Both the position numbers and the translations under genes were made by a program. Source: Jaapia argillacea MUCL 33604 (Eukaryota > Basidiomycota > Agaricomycetes > Jaapiales > Jaapiaceae). Taken from it: a stretch of 64,000 nucleotides of DNA. Shown here piece after piece: positions 1 through 11,035 of the stretch. The notes under the pieces are model-generated. The model was not told the DNA's origin and made no database searches. It saw only the letters and a list, made by a program, of their open reading frames with translations. The stretch is from assembly GCA_000697665.1 (NCBI GenBank), contig KL197733.1, forward strand, positions 418,333-482,332, in the 5' to 3' direction. Numbering within the stretch: position 1 is the stretch's first letter; every line of letters starts with the position of its first letter.

Positions 1-187
1 CCAGCCAAAGTTCCATGTTTGGACGTAGCTGGAAGCCCTAGCATTTGCATTCGAACTGAAAGTCCACGACGGTCCCTCCTGGTCTCTCATCCCAAATCAC
101 AGGATAACCGAGTCAACCGCCATCGCGATCGGCGGCTGACATTTCCCTAGGTATAATAATCCACCCCGAATCAAAGCAACCCCCCAA

Positions 188-219
188 GATCCTCTGCGTT
201 CTACCATCATCACTCAGCT
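188..219 (+). promoter_or_regulatory. Conserved 5' leader block of the FVRP-repeat gene
   Basis: About 30 bases between a TATA-like stretch (near 151-160) and the start codon at 270 are nearly repeated upstream of the paralogue (minus strand, about 22524-22553). Both contain GATCCTCTGCGTTCTACCA followed by CACTCAGCT, with a 3-base length difference. In both genes the block lies between an AT-rich TATA-like element and the ATG, so it probably covers the transcription start or the 5' UTR. Its role is inferred only from conservation and position. Confidence 0.45.
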
Positions 220-269
220 AACACTGACAACCCTCACCCACAACCAAACCAAAACCCTACTCTGACGAT

Positions 270-1324
270 ATGTCTGACTATACCTGCCCTTGCCTCTGCA
301 CTACACCCATCTGCTATGCCATGAACGAGTCCTTCCTCCTCTACCCCAAAGCTCGTTCCCCCCTCACTACACCTATATCTTCCGCTTCTTCCACTAATAC
401 TCTTGTTGAAAATAATCCGTTCTCTGATGTTTATGAATTCCAAAACAAATCTTTTGATAGTGCTTATCCCCTTGACACCTGTACTTCGTTTACTAGTGTA
501 ACTTTTGGCTCTCGTTCGTTCTTTGTTGCTGACGACCTCGAGTTTACTTCTTCTTTCTTCGAACTCGAGGAACCTATTGCTCCCATATACCCTTCCGACT
601 TGGCCGACTTCGAACGCTCCTTCGCGATTGAATTCGATGAGTCCCACTCTTTCCTCTGTGCGACTGACTCTCCTGCTTTAGATCAGTCCTTCGCCATTCA
701 AGCCGCGGTTGAAGACTCCATTCATGCCTTTGTTCGACCCTCAAACCCGGTTGGGCAAGCATTGGACTATACCCTTGATGAGTCTTCGTCCTTCGTCTCG
801 GTCGTTGAATTTTCCGCTTTCGTTCAGGATGGATTCGTGAGACCGACTAACTCTCTGGCGAGAGCGTTGGAAGATACATTTGGGGAGGAGGAGAGCGAGG
901 AAAGTAGGTGCTTTGTTAGGCCGGGTAACCCAGTTGGGGCTTGGTGCTCGTTTTATTCAGATATGGTGAGTTTCTTTGATCTTCCTCATTCGTTCCGTAA
1001 GATTCTGATTTTGTGGAAATTTAGTCTTCAGTCCCGGCTCTCGAGTTTTCTGCCTCGGACCATTCGGACTCGGACATGGACTCGGATGACGAAAATGATA
1101 ACAAGTATATCCAGTTGAACGACCAGGACAGCCATTATGGACAACCTCTTTCGACCACACGTTCCCCCTTTACGATCCTCGCGTCAAACCCTGTAGCCGC
1201 CATTCCGATTCGTCCCACAAGTGCCGTCCCAGTAGAGTCATCGCCGGTGAAGAACGTCAACAACAGCGCGAATGGAATCAGGAAGGTCGTGCAGTGGGTT
1301 CGGGAGCGATGTGTCGGACAGTGA
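270..1324 (+). CDS. FVRP-repeat protein, copy A (unrecognised family)
   Basis: I do not recognise this family. Exons are 270-965 and 1025-1324, joined by a 59-nt intron, and encode 331 residues. The start is fixed by the paralogue at 21316-22478: both begin MSDYTCPC and continue with a conserved Cys-containing motif, PICYAMNES. The middle is rich in Ser, Phe, Asp and Glu. It holds three spaced copies of an F-V-R-P-x-N-P/S motif (FVRPSNPVGQAL, FVRPTNSLARAL, FVRPGNPVG), each followed by an acidic or serine-rich stretch. The C-terminus has a conserved LASNPVAAIPIRP segment and ends basic. No signal peptide, membrane segment or known catalytic motif is visible. Unlike copy B, it has no intron before the LASNP segment. 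Function unknown. Confidence 0.75.
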
Positions 1325-1334
1325 AACCGTAACG

Positions 1335-1520
1335 AGTAGGTGAGCCGGGAAATGCTGGGTAGCATACCGAGTTCAGTTGTCACCCTCCAAGTGCTTATAC
1401 TTTCAGCGGCAAGATGCAGGTAGGTGTTTCGTTTTCTCCTGCGATGGGGATGCACCTCTACGTGGTGCAGGAGACGAGTAGGCGTTAGTGCCGAAACCAA
1501 GTCATCCCCACACAAGGTGA
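1335..1520 (+). other. Conserved spliced 3' block with alternative hairpins
   Basis: Just past the stop of copy A there is a likely 3' UTR intron (donor after CGAGTAG near 1339, acceptor near 1406). A 13-nt mini-exon follows, then a donor-like GTAGGTGTTTCG. From there about 100 bases are roughly 90 % identical to the matching place beyond copy B. The core can pair in two mutually exclusive ways: TCTCCTGC (1435-1442) with GCAGGAGA (1467-1474), or TGCACC (1451-1456) with GGTGCA (1464-1469). The bases are seen directly; splicing and folding are inferred. Confidence 0.5.
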
Positions 1521-1800
1521 GCTTTGTTTCCTTCTGGGTGTGCTTGTGTGTGTTTTTTGGGGGGTCAGCAATGCAAATGGGCGTACGCGTTGGTATCGAA
1601 TTTGAGATGTGTGTCGGTGAATTCTGTGATGGATTGATGTATAACCTCTATCGCGAGGACTAGTATATACAAACTTCTGTATTGATCAAAACAGTGAGAT
1701 GGGAGCATTGTTGAAAGGATTATCGTTCATAAAGTGTGGGGGCTGATGAAGGTGAAGCTTGGAGGACTGGGTAAAATGAGTCGGTCCGCGAACGGTTCAT

Positions 1801-1871
1801 ACACTGAAGGGGAGTCGAACCCCTGCCGCTTGCTTGGAAGGCAAGCATGATAACCGCTTCACCATCAGTGT
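1801..1871 (-). tRNA. tRNA-Gly (anticodon TCC)
   Basis: On the minus strand a complete 71-nt cloverleaf can be drawn. The acceptor stem is ACACTGA with TCAGTGT (7 bp), and the D-arm has the A-box-like TGGTGAAGCGGTTA. The anticodon stem CTTGC/GCAAG closes the loop CTTCCAA with anticodon TCC. A 4-nt variable loop follows, then the T-arm AGGGG/CCCCT closing TTCGACT (B box GGTTCGACTCC). There is no intron. A TTTT run on the minus strand about 25 nt downstream (1773-1776 on plus) could be the Pol III terminator. It reads GGA and possibly GGG glycine codons. Confidence 0.93.
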
Positions 1872-2159
1872 TTAGGTAAACGCAATCCACTGTAGTAAAT
1901 AATCAAAATAATAAGTGCACTGTGGATAAGATAAGATGGGAGCAAGTATTTGCAAAAGAAGTGTTGACGACATTGCCGGCGTGGACGTTGACCTCGAGTG
2001 AGCTGCGCCTGTAAAGATACTCCGTCCTGTAAACTTGCGGCCAAAAGGTAACAACGTTCTTTCCGTCCGTCCATTTCTCGTCCTTACGCATCCACCAGGC
2101 TCAAGCTCAAATTCAACTCTTTTTGCACCCAACTCACACGCACAAGCGGAAAGGGAACG

Positions 2160-4145
2160 ATGGCAGAATCAGACCCACTTATCACAAACGGTCGCAACTA
2201 CGCTCAAGACGACGAATCCCAACTCGCTCGTGAGCAATCTCGAAGATCAGGTTGGGTCCGCGCAATTGTACATGGATTATTGACCATTGCGTTCATCGTG
2301 GGTGTCATTGTGTTCTTGGTCGTCGAACCTGGGAAAGTGAAGGATCCTGGAGTCGCCGTTGATGCGATATTGAGGAGTTCACCTGTCATTGTGAGTTTGC
2401 TTGATTTGGGTGATAGGGTGGAGTTTGAGTGCTGAATCTTTGGGCTGTACTTGCAGGATGGACATATTGGTTCGTTATCTTTCGTCGGCTGGGTGATTAG
2501 TGGGTTGAATGAATGAACTATTACCGCCCATTTCTTAGACCTCCCCATCCTTGTCCGGGCACGGTATGCCAACAACGTGTCCGCAGTCGACCTCGAGTCT
2601 CGCATGCCGGAGCACGTTGACATCCCACGACTGAGACAAGGCAGAGTTGGAGGGTTCTTCTGGTTAGTCTTGTAGTCTTACCCTCCGCCATCAAATTTCG
2701 GCACCCGTCCTGAAAGGGCTGATCTTGGTTGATGTTCGTACAGGTCAGTATATGTTTCTTGCCCCGAAAATGCTGGGAAGGACTTTACGAAAGCTACGTG
2801 GCGAGTTCGGTGAGTCCACCATTCTTTTAAATGACTAGTGGACAAGATCTAATTGGCTGGGATTCAGGGATACACTCGAACAGATCGATGTCGCAAAACT
2901 TTTGATCGACAAGTATCCCGAAGTGAGTGCCCGCCTCGCACATATATTTATTTGTTTACTTTCATATTCGAATCATTCGTTGACCTTCCAATCGCCCAGA
3001 CTTTCCAATTAGCCAAGACCTCGCTTGACATCAAATTTGCCGTTACGAAAGGGAAGATTGCAAGTCTTCTCGGTGTCGAGGGGTACGTCCACTTCCCCTC
3101 CTATTCTTCCCTCCCGCTTGACACCAATTCCTCAGCGCACATCAGCTGGGCAACTCTCTCTCCGTCCTCCGCCAATACTACGACCTCGGCGTTCGATATG
3201 TCACACTCACGCATATGTGCCATAACGCATTTGCCGATTCATGCGGGTACTTGAAGGCTTCAGAGCCTCTGCACCACGGCCTTAGGTTCGCTCTCCTTCG
3301 CCTCCCCCTCCCCCCTTGGGTCGTCCTCCCTTTCTCATTTACCGCAAATTTCTGACATATATTCCAGCCCCATTGGCAAATCCCTAGTCCGTGAAATGAA
3401 CCGCCTTGGCATGCTGGTCGACCTCTCCCACACTTCCGACGCTACAGCTTCGCAAGTCCTGAACCTTTCTTTAGCGCCGGTAATCTGGTCACATTCGAGC
3501 GCGAGGGCTGTACATGACGTTGCTAGGAATGTCCCTGACAGCGTTCTGGAGAAGTTAGGGAAGGATGGGGTTGATGGGGTTGTTATGGTGAGTTTAATGT
3601 TGAGCGGCAGTAGCATTGGGAAGGAAGTAGGCCGACGTGTTGGTTTAGGTCAACTTTGCGCCTCAGTTCGTGGCGGATGATGGGAAGGCGACTGTCGAAG
3701 TCGTTGCCGATCACGTAGAGCATATCGCGAAGGTTGCAGGCAAGGAACAGTATGTCTTTCTGCCTTTCAGATTTCTACGGAACCTACATCTTTGACATGT
3801 CTATCTTTCAGTGTTGGTATTGGAAGTGATTTCGATGGGATTGATAGTGTACCCAAGGGGTTGGAAGACGTTTCGGACTACCCCGCCTTGGTAAGTCTCC
3901 CAGCCCACTTTCTCTCTCCTCTCGCTTCTTGTAGACTGTCATTAACTCACCTACTTCAGTTTGCGGAACTTTACACTCGAGGCTGGACCGCCATTGAACT
4001 GAGTGGACTCTCGGGTGGGAACCTACTTCGTGTTATGGATATTGCGGAGAGGGTTAGTGCGGAGATGAAGAAGGAGGGGGTTGAGCCTGCCATGGATTTA
4101 TATGATAAGAGGGATGATTTGCCTATGAAGAGGAGGGAGTTGTAA
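2160..4145 (+). CDS. Membrane dipeptidase, peptidase family M19
   Basis: Zinc-dependent dipeptidase of the renal (membrane) dipeptidase family, which hydrolyses dipeptides and some related amides. About nine exons can be joined. A cytosolic N-terminus is followed by one hydrophobic segment (residues about 36-54), giving a type II membrane or secretory-pathway protein with the catalytic barrel on the far side. Family metal-site motifs appear in order: DGHIDLP (His80 and Asp82, across an intron), [17 protein letters not shown] and IGSDFDGID. The start at 2160 is the first ATG and gives the expected acidic cytosolic tail. The sequence ends KRREL, and no GPI signal is evident, unlike the mammalian enzyme. 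All exons stay in frame, so the gene looks intact. Dipeptidase is firm; the substrate is unknown. Confidence 0.92.
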
Positions 4146-4633
4146 GGGGAGAGGTTGGTGCCGATGGAGGCAGGAGTGGAGGGGGAACTCAGGATGCGAG
4201 GAGTTGGAAAGGTGTGGTCTAAGTTAAAGTGGGTTTGAGGAGATGGTTGTACGGTTCAGACAAGCTGCGTTTGATGATACACGGTCTTGAATTTGTTGTA
4301 GTATTTTGCTGGCGAGGCTGGCGATCAATCTTGAGTCACACTGCGTCACATTTCGACCGTGACAGCAAACTTGCTGTCCTAGGCTTTCAATATTTCAATG
4401 ACTACTAAGTCCTAGTGCTTATCTGCGCATCTCCTCAACATTCCTTAAGGAAGCTCGCTTTTGTTTCTACTCAGAACCTGCCGTCATCGAGCTCTTTTCT
4501 CAACTCAGCACCTCCACACCTCCGCATGGGCATATAATTATACGTCCCTGATCACTAAGCTCCCATTTTTCATGTGAATAATGGGTGTAAGCTGCTGCGG
4601 TTCCAGCTTTTCTCGAAACTCTTCACTTGAGCT
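4146..4633. other. Intergenic: promoter of first SDR copy
   Basis: No gene is seen. The stretch around 4525-4580 (AT-rich TATA-like core, then CCCTGATCAC and TTTTCATGTGA) has a counterpart at about 6180-6235 in front of the second SDR copy. The duplication unit therefore included the promoter. Confidence 0.5.
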
Positions 4634-5818
4634 ATGCCTGCCAAACCGGAACAGCCAACGATCACACAACATCACGATGTCTACCCTGGGATCGACATCG
4701 GTGGTCGTCTGAAGGGCGCCGCGCAAGGGAAGATAGTATACATTGCGGGGGTACGTTATCCCAAACAGTGGTCGTCGCTTTAAATCTTTGGTTTTAATTG
4801 CAGTGCTCGGTTTAGGCTAGCAGAGGAATTGGTGCCTCGACGGCGCAAGCGTATGCCCTCGCAGGATGTAGTGGTCTGTTCATCACAGGTCGCTCCCTCG
4901 ACTCTCTTGCCTCTGTCGCGTCTTCCGTTCTCTCCTCCCTACCTGAGAGCTTGGCGAAAGGACTGTCGATCGAGACAGACGCTGTGGACGTCACTGATCG
5001 TGAAGCTGTCGGTGAAAGCGTGAAGCGATGCATTGAGAAATTCGGAAGGATCGACATCTTGGTCGCTAACGCAGGGTATATGGAAGCTTGGTCAAATATT
5101 GCAGATTGTGACCCAGTTGGTTGGTGGAAAATCTGGGTATGTCTCTTCGGCTGGCTTAGTGGTGAGATTCGCTGAGATTATGAGAATCGTAGGAAGTCAA
5201 TATTGGTTTGTATCTTGATCTACAACCGTCCTGACGAAGCCAGTTCTCACGAAGTGATTTCAGGTGGTGTATTCAACTTGATCCACCATGCGGTCGTTTC
5301 CCTTGTCAAGAGCAAAGGTCACATCATCTTGCTATCTTCCGTTGGCGCCCAGAATAGGAGACCCGGAGCGAGCGCTTATCAATCATCGAAGCATGCACTG
5401 AACCGCTTCGCTGAGTTCATTGACCTTGGTACGCTGACATTTTGATGTATCGCTTGGGATACAACCTCATCGTAACGCGATCCCGACAGAATATGGAGGG
5501 CAAGGTGTCAAAGTGTTTTCGGTCCACCCAGGAGGGATTGTGTGAGTTTCAAATTGAGGTTCATGCCGCTTTTTGTCTGATCCAGAGAGATGTAGGACTC
5601 AACTTTCGTCCGTGGAGCCCAAGATCCTCCCGTTTCTCAACGACAAGGTGGAACTCGCGAGCCACACCATCGTCCGACTTTCCAGTGGTTCGGAGGATTG
5701 GCTTAGTGGACGGTACATCAGCTCCAACTGGGATCTCGACGAGCTCGCCCAAAGGAGACGAGAGATTGAGGAGGATGACTTGTTGAAGAACAGACTTGAC
5801 GTTGGGTGTTTGGCGTGA
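4634..5818 (+). CDS. Short-chain dehydrogenase/reductase, tandem copy 1
   Basis: Classical NAD(P)-dependent short-chain dehydrogenase, about 290 residues. After a 30-residue leader (MPAKPEQP...) comes a beta-strand ending in AG; an intron splits the cofactor-binding glycine motif (AG-ASRGIGAS). The NAG motif appears as LVANAGY. The catalytic Ser is in LLSSVGAQ, and Tyr and Lys in AYQSSKHA. HPGGIV is the usual post-active-site proline region. About six exons join in frame. The next gene is a nearly identical copy in the same orientation with the same intron positions. Substrate cannot be told from sequence; an alcohol or keto-acyl substrate would fit the family. Confidence 0.9.
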
Positions 5819-6487
5819 TCGACCTGGGGAGGTAGTGTATGAATAGATGTGTGAAATCCAGCCCTTCCCGAAGTCCACTTCGAAGCCCAGTGCAAGTTAG
5901 CAGCTCCGTGTTTCCAACTTCCTGACTTGTCGTCCAATCACATAGTAAGTTCCCCTCTTCGTCAGGCCACGGGTACTCGATTCGCGTAGGTGTGATGGCG
6001 TCGTGAGACCGAGCGTCGAAGCTTGTCCCCACGTCACATTGCGTGACATCCACGCTTTCCTCCTCCAAGACACCAGGCCAGTGCGCCTATTCGAGTCATT
6101 CTGAAAACAGACTCGCCGCAACCTTGCGTTTCTAGTCGAACCCTGCCGCCGACCGTCTGCTCTGCTCAGTTTCCACATCGTTGCATAAATATACAACCCT
6201 GATCACAAAATTCCCATACTTTTCATGTGACTTGAAGCCGGCGCTTCGACTGCTGGAACAACGGCAAATCCGTTCCGCGTTGGGTGAAGCTGACAATGGG
6301 TGAACTCGTTGTAGACCTGTAAGGTAAACCTCAGAACCCATATCCTTATAGACCAGAGCCCTCCTTTATCTTAATGTGGCTCCTAACTTCCCATAGCAGC
6401 GTCCCTCACCTTGAGCTCCCAACACTCGCAAACCCAATTCCAACCTCAGCAACCATTTCAGGGTTTTCGAAACTCCCCACTTGAACC
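5819..6487. other. Intergenic between tandem SDR copies
   Basis: Spacer of 669 bases with no gene. It includes the second copy of the SDR promoter region (AT-rich core near 6183-6193, then CCCTGATCAC and TTTTCATGTGA) and the pyrimidine-rich leader before 6488. Confidence 0.5.
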
Positions 6488-7671
6488 ATGCCTGCCAGAC
6501 CAGAACAACCAAATGTCACGCTACACCACGATGTCTACCCGGGGATTGACATTGGTGGTCGCTTGAAAGGTGTTGCGCGTGGGAAGATAGTATACATTAC
6601 TGGGGTACGTGTTCTAAGCCACAACAATCCCTTGATAGATTCGGTTTTGATTGCAGTGTCTCGTGTAGGCTAGTAGAGGAATTGGTGCCTCGACGGCACA
6701 TGCATTTGCCCTTGCAGGATGCAGTGGTCTGTTCATCACAGGCCGATCTCTTGATTCTCTCGCCTCCGTCGCGTCTTCCGTTCGGTCCTCCCTACCTGAG
6801 GACTTGGCCAAAGGACTGTCAATCGAGACGGACGCCGTAGACGTAACTAATCGCGAAGCTGTTGGTGAAAGCGTGAAGCGCTGCGTGGAAAAATTTGGAA
6901 GAATCGACATATTGGTCGCTAACGCGGGTTATGTGGAGCCTTTCTCGAATATCGCAGATTGTGACCCACTTGGTTGGTGGAAAATCTGGGTATGTCTACT
7001 TGGTTTGACTTGGCGATGTTATTCGCTGAGATTTAAGGAAATATAGGAAGTCAATATTGGTTTGTCTCCTGACTACGATGTTCCAGAGGGAAACCGGATC
7101 TCACTCAGACTTCTTAGGCGGTGTGTTCAACTTGGTACACCATGCAGCAGCCTCCCTCGTCAAGAGCAACGGTCACATCATCTTAGTGTCTTCCGTTGGC
7201 GCTCAGAAAAGGAGCCCCGGCGCGAGCGCTTATCAATCCTCGAAGCATGCACTGAACCGCTTTGCCGAGTTCGTCCACCTTGGTGTGTTGACATTTCCGA
7301 TCGCTTTGGATGCAGTCTCATCAGATCGTGATTCCGACAGAATATGGAGGGCAGGGAGTCAAAGTGTTTTCGCTCCACCCAGGAGCGATCGTGTAAGCCC
7401 CCAACTGACGTTGTGTGACCCTATTTTCTCTAATCGAGAAGCATGTAGGACTGAACTCTCCTCCGTGGAGCCCTCCGTCCGACCAAATCTCATCGACAAG
7501 GTGGAGCTCGCTAGCCACACCATGGTCCGACTTTCCAGCGGTTCGGAGGATTGGCTTAGTGGGCGGTACGTCAGCTCTAACTGGGATCTCGACGAGCTCG
7601 CCCAGAAGAGACGAGAGATCGAGGAGGATGACTTGTTAAAGAACAGACTTGACGTTGGTAGTTTGGTGTGA
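6488..7671 (+). CDS. Short-chain dehydrogenase/reductase, tandem copy 2
   Basis: Tandem duplicate of the SDR at 4634-5818, with the same start (MPARPEQP), intron positions, C-terminus and spacing. The cofactor motif is TG-ASRGIGAST, with TG rather than the AG of copy 1. The NAG motif is LVANAGY; the catalytic residues are Ser in LVSSVGAQ and Tyr/Lys in AYQSSKHA. Differences lie mostly at third positions and in introns, which points to a recent duplication with both reading frames kept intact. Codon 18 onward of the final exon is almost invariant between copies. The pair may differ in expression or substrate, but nothing in the sequence shows it. Confidence 0.9.
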
Positions 7672-7860
7672 TCAAGCCAAGGAAAGTTATGAATACATAA
7701 TGTATGGTTCCAGTCCGTCCCTGAGATGTATAGACTACAGTGGGTTGAAACTCGAAAATGGATTACAGTACAAATATGCGTCCCTGCCAAGTCAGCCTGC
7801 AAGCACAGCTTAAGATAGCTGGTCTACCTTTCCCACACGAACTTGTCATCCCATCCCACG

Positions 7861-9834
7861 TTACCGAGGTATTTCCTCGACATCACCACCAGACCCTCCA
7901 TCGCTCACCGTCGTCGACTGGGCAGTATTCCCAGAAGACGGCGAATCCCGATCCCTCGTCCCAAGCTCCTCATCCCTTCCATCCTCATGTTCCTCTACAT
8001 CGGCGGCCGCACCATGATCTTGTGCATCTATGCTGGGTGTGTACGCACTCCTTCTCAGGACAGAGATATCACCCAATCCAAATCCGAGACTCCCGTCTGA
8101 ACGGGCAATACCGCGTTGGCGGGAGTAGTGGAGTTCTCGGAGGTTGAGAACGAGTTTGCATCCGAGGTTAATGGAAATGCCCATGAGGAGGCTTTGGGGA
8201 ATGTAGAGCGATGCCTGGATTTTAGGTGTTAGTGGGCTGCGAAGTGTGTATGGAAATACTTACGGGTTCTCTCATCCAAACCATCGCGTTGGCTATGTAC
8301 AACGCCAGAACGCTAGAGTCAAGTTCGCAGTCAGCGAGCATGAAAACGTTACCATACGCACCGTTTCCCGTGGAACCGAGCTGTAGGAAATTACTTACAT
8401 CAAGTAATAAGTAAATGTATCCCTCAACAACACTCCCATCAAAGTATTCCTCAGCCATTTCCCTTTACCTAACGTTCCAGCCCTCCTCTTTGCTGAGAAA
8501 TCTTTAAACCCTTCGTATGCCGCCAGACCAAATAATAGTGCGTCGAACGCAGTCGTGCAAAGCCAGAAAGCGAAGTAATAGCTCGGGACGTTGGTCATTA
8601 TGCACATGTGGACACCCGGTATGGGTTGGTTTTGAACTGATGAAGAGATCGGAGTAGAGTGAGTGGTCGAAAGAGCGAAGGGGGGGCTGGAGCGGCGAGG
8701 CTGGTGGAACTTGAGTGAAGGAGAGGGTAGTGACCTACCTACGATTTTTCCGTTGGCGGCAATCATAAAGCCTATCAGAGCTATGAGCTGGATGATATAA
8801 GCTGATACCATGGTTATTGTAACGGGGCGAGATCGGTTGTACAGGGCGTATATGCGTAATTGCATGATTCCTGGTGATCAGGGGGAAGAGGGGTCACACC
8901 AATGTGGATGAGGTGAGAGGTAAGACGACGGACCTTGTAATGCTACACCGATCGTCAAACTGATCCAGGCTTGGATGGGTGACCATACTTTGCCTGGTGT
9001 TCGGTGAGTTTATTGGCTTTTAGACGAGGGAAATCGGGTGTCTACTAACATCTGGACACCACAAAGGCAGCGAAGATTCCAATTGGATTAGCGGTGGATT
9101 CGGCGGGGTTCTGGGATAAACGTACGCCTACACGAAACCGAACAAGGGACTTCAGGTTCCTGAGGCAGCGAATGAGGGAACTTGCTTACATGCAGTGATA
9201 TGCCCGAGTCAAGAAATACTAGAGTTTCCGTTGATATTCAGCAATTCCAACGGAGGAGTGGTTAAACTAATTACATACCAGCAACGGATGCTCTGCGTGG
9301 CATGTCAATATGGATGGATTAAACTGAAGTGAAAACGAAGTTGAACGCACACCATCAAGGCATCTCCTACATAGCGGTTCTGTAGAGAGGTAAAGATTTT
9401 AGTCGTGGGAGGTAAATGGGATGAGCTCACCCATATGTATAACACCTTCGCCAGTGACCAACGTTTCCGCTGCTCGCAACCGTTAACACGACACGAAGAG
9501 TCAAAACTGAGGACTCGGCGTACCCAAATTAACTCGATCTAGAGGGTTCTATTATTCTGTGTGATAATGAGGAGGGATGGCAGAGGCTCACTTCTTGGTC
9601 AAGAGTTATAACTGAGGCGAATGTCGCGTGAAAAAGGTAAAACACAAAAACAAGAGGAACTCGCACAATGGTCATAAATGGTCAACATGCATGTCGAGAC
9701 TTGAATATCATTCAGATCACGACATCGTCCGGTTTGAAAAGGAGGAACTCACTGCGAATGAGACGGATAAGATAAATACCGGCAATCAAGTCCTGGAGGG
9801 TATCTGGGTTCACGGGCAAAGCGTCTGCTAGCAT
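7861..9834 (-). CDS. DUF6533-type multi-pass membrane protein
   Basis: Fungal integral membrane protein with an N-terminal DUF6533-like region. Reading on the minus strand from ATG at 9832-9834, many small exons give in order SVITLDQE, IELIW, RKRWSLAKVLYIW and NRYVGDALM, the hallmark of the family (T-L-D-x-E...E-L-I-W...K-W-S-x-x-K-x-L...N-R-Y). Then come MQLRIYALYNRSRPV, two hydrophobic helices, LLRDTFTYYLM, and SVLALYIANAMVW. The last exon ends in a hydrophilic Ser/Asp-rich tail of about 80 residues. Roughly six to seven membrane helices are expected. Function is unknown for the family. It lies head to head with a paralogue at 11036. Exons of 9-30 nt in the middle are the least certain part. 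Confidence 0.75.
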
Positions 9835-11035
9835 GTTACATGGAGGTGGAGGAGGCCAAGGGAAGCAGACTTGAAAGCCAGAGTTCACGAGAAAAAGAAG
9901 CGAATATTAAGAGCATGGGAGCCCTGAGGAAATCGAAGAATAACGGGGCGTATAGTCGGGGATTCTATCCTTGCCGACACCATTTCGGCAGATTTAACCT
10001 CGGGCGGTGGTGTTGAGCTCGTGGGCTGTGACTTCTGACTGTCATGCAAACCTCCCGGGAAGCGCAAGCGCGAAGTGGCCTGGGTGGTGCGAGAACTGGG
10101 GTGAGCAACCCCGAAAACTCTCACCAAATGCCAGGAAGTCCAGGAAAGTTATGGAGGAACGACTCGTCGAGCCTGAACATAAATATCTCGAGGGGACTAG
10201 CTGCTAAATCTGATGCGCAAAGCGTGTAGGCACAGTAGATCTTACCCATATGCGACATGGGCGCCGGATGCATTATTGCCAGACAGCCAGTGCTTCTACG
10301 CCAGCCACGTTGCCGCCCCTTGACTTATTTGGGCTCTGAACTATAACTATGACCCCTGCTACAACGCCCGAAGTTTGGCGTTCACGGCTCCACTGCTTGC
10401 AGGCCCTTTACAATCCCATCGAAAACAGACCAGGATGAATCCGATAATCTCAGCCTCTTTCTATCCGGTTTTTCCAACAGAATTGCCCCCACAGATCGGC
10501 GGCTACAGCAACGGATCGAAGATAGAAGCGGGCTGTAGGGAGTACAAGATCTTCCTAGTCGAATTGGTTCCGCTCCCCGTGGATCGAGCACGAGTCGGAA
10601 GTTAGCACGTCGTCGGCGTGATTCCATGAAGGATTTTTATTGTTTCACCAACCACAGTGGATGACTACTAGCCTCTCACAACTTAATCATTCGTCGACAA
10701 TTGATGCGACCCTCAGTTAATCACACCCCTGCTGTTTGTCGCCACCATCGTCAACGTATGCAATCCGGCTTACGGTGACCGCCTACCAACTAAATTCCGT
10801 TTCGGACTGCAGTGCCATAACGATAATCAGCGACTCTATCCTCGCGATCACTACCCGCCAGCATCCGCCACGAACATATCCTTCCATCCGCTACATCCGC
10901 TCGATACATGGACAGCAGATGGCAGGACAAAGGATTCTTCCTCATCGTTTCATCCCAAGTCTCTTCCGTACTGCACGATTCACCATCTCACCAGGGCCGT
11001 CGTAATATCAACGATTTTCGTTGGTTTATCGTGCA
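9835..11035. other. Shared divergent promoter region of the DUF6533 pair
   Basis: 1.2 kb between the two divergent start codons. Open frames here are short and in unrelated frames on both strands, with no recognisable product. The interval probably carries both promoters. Confidence 0.4.

Noticed and set aside
1135-1515. Antisense frame conserved in both FVRP loci (LLHHVEVHPHRRR)
   Set aside because: The similarity follows from nucleotide conservation of the 3' block; the frames start and end differently in the two copies, so coding is not supported.
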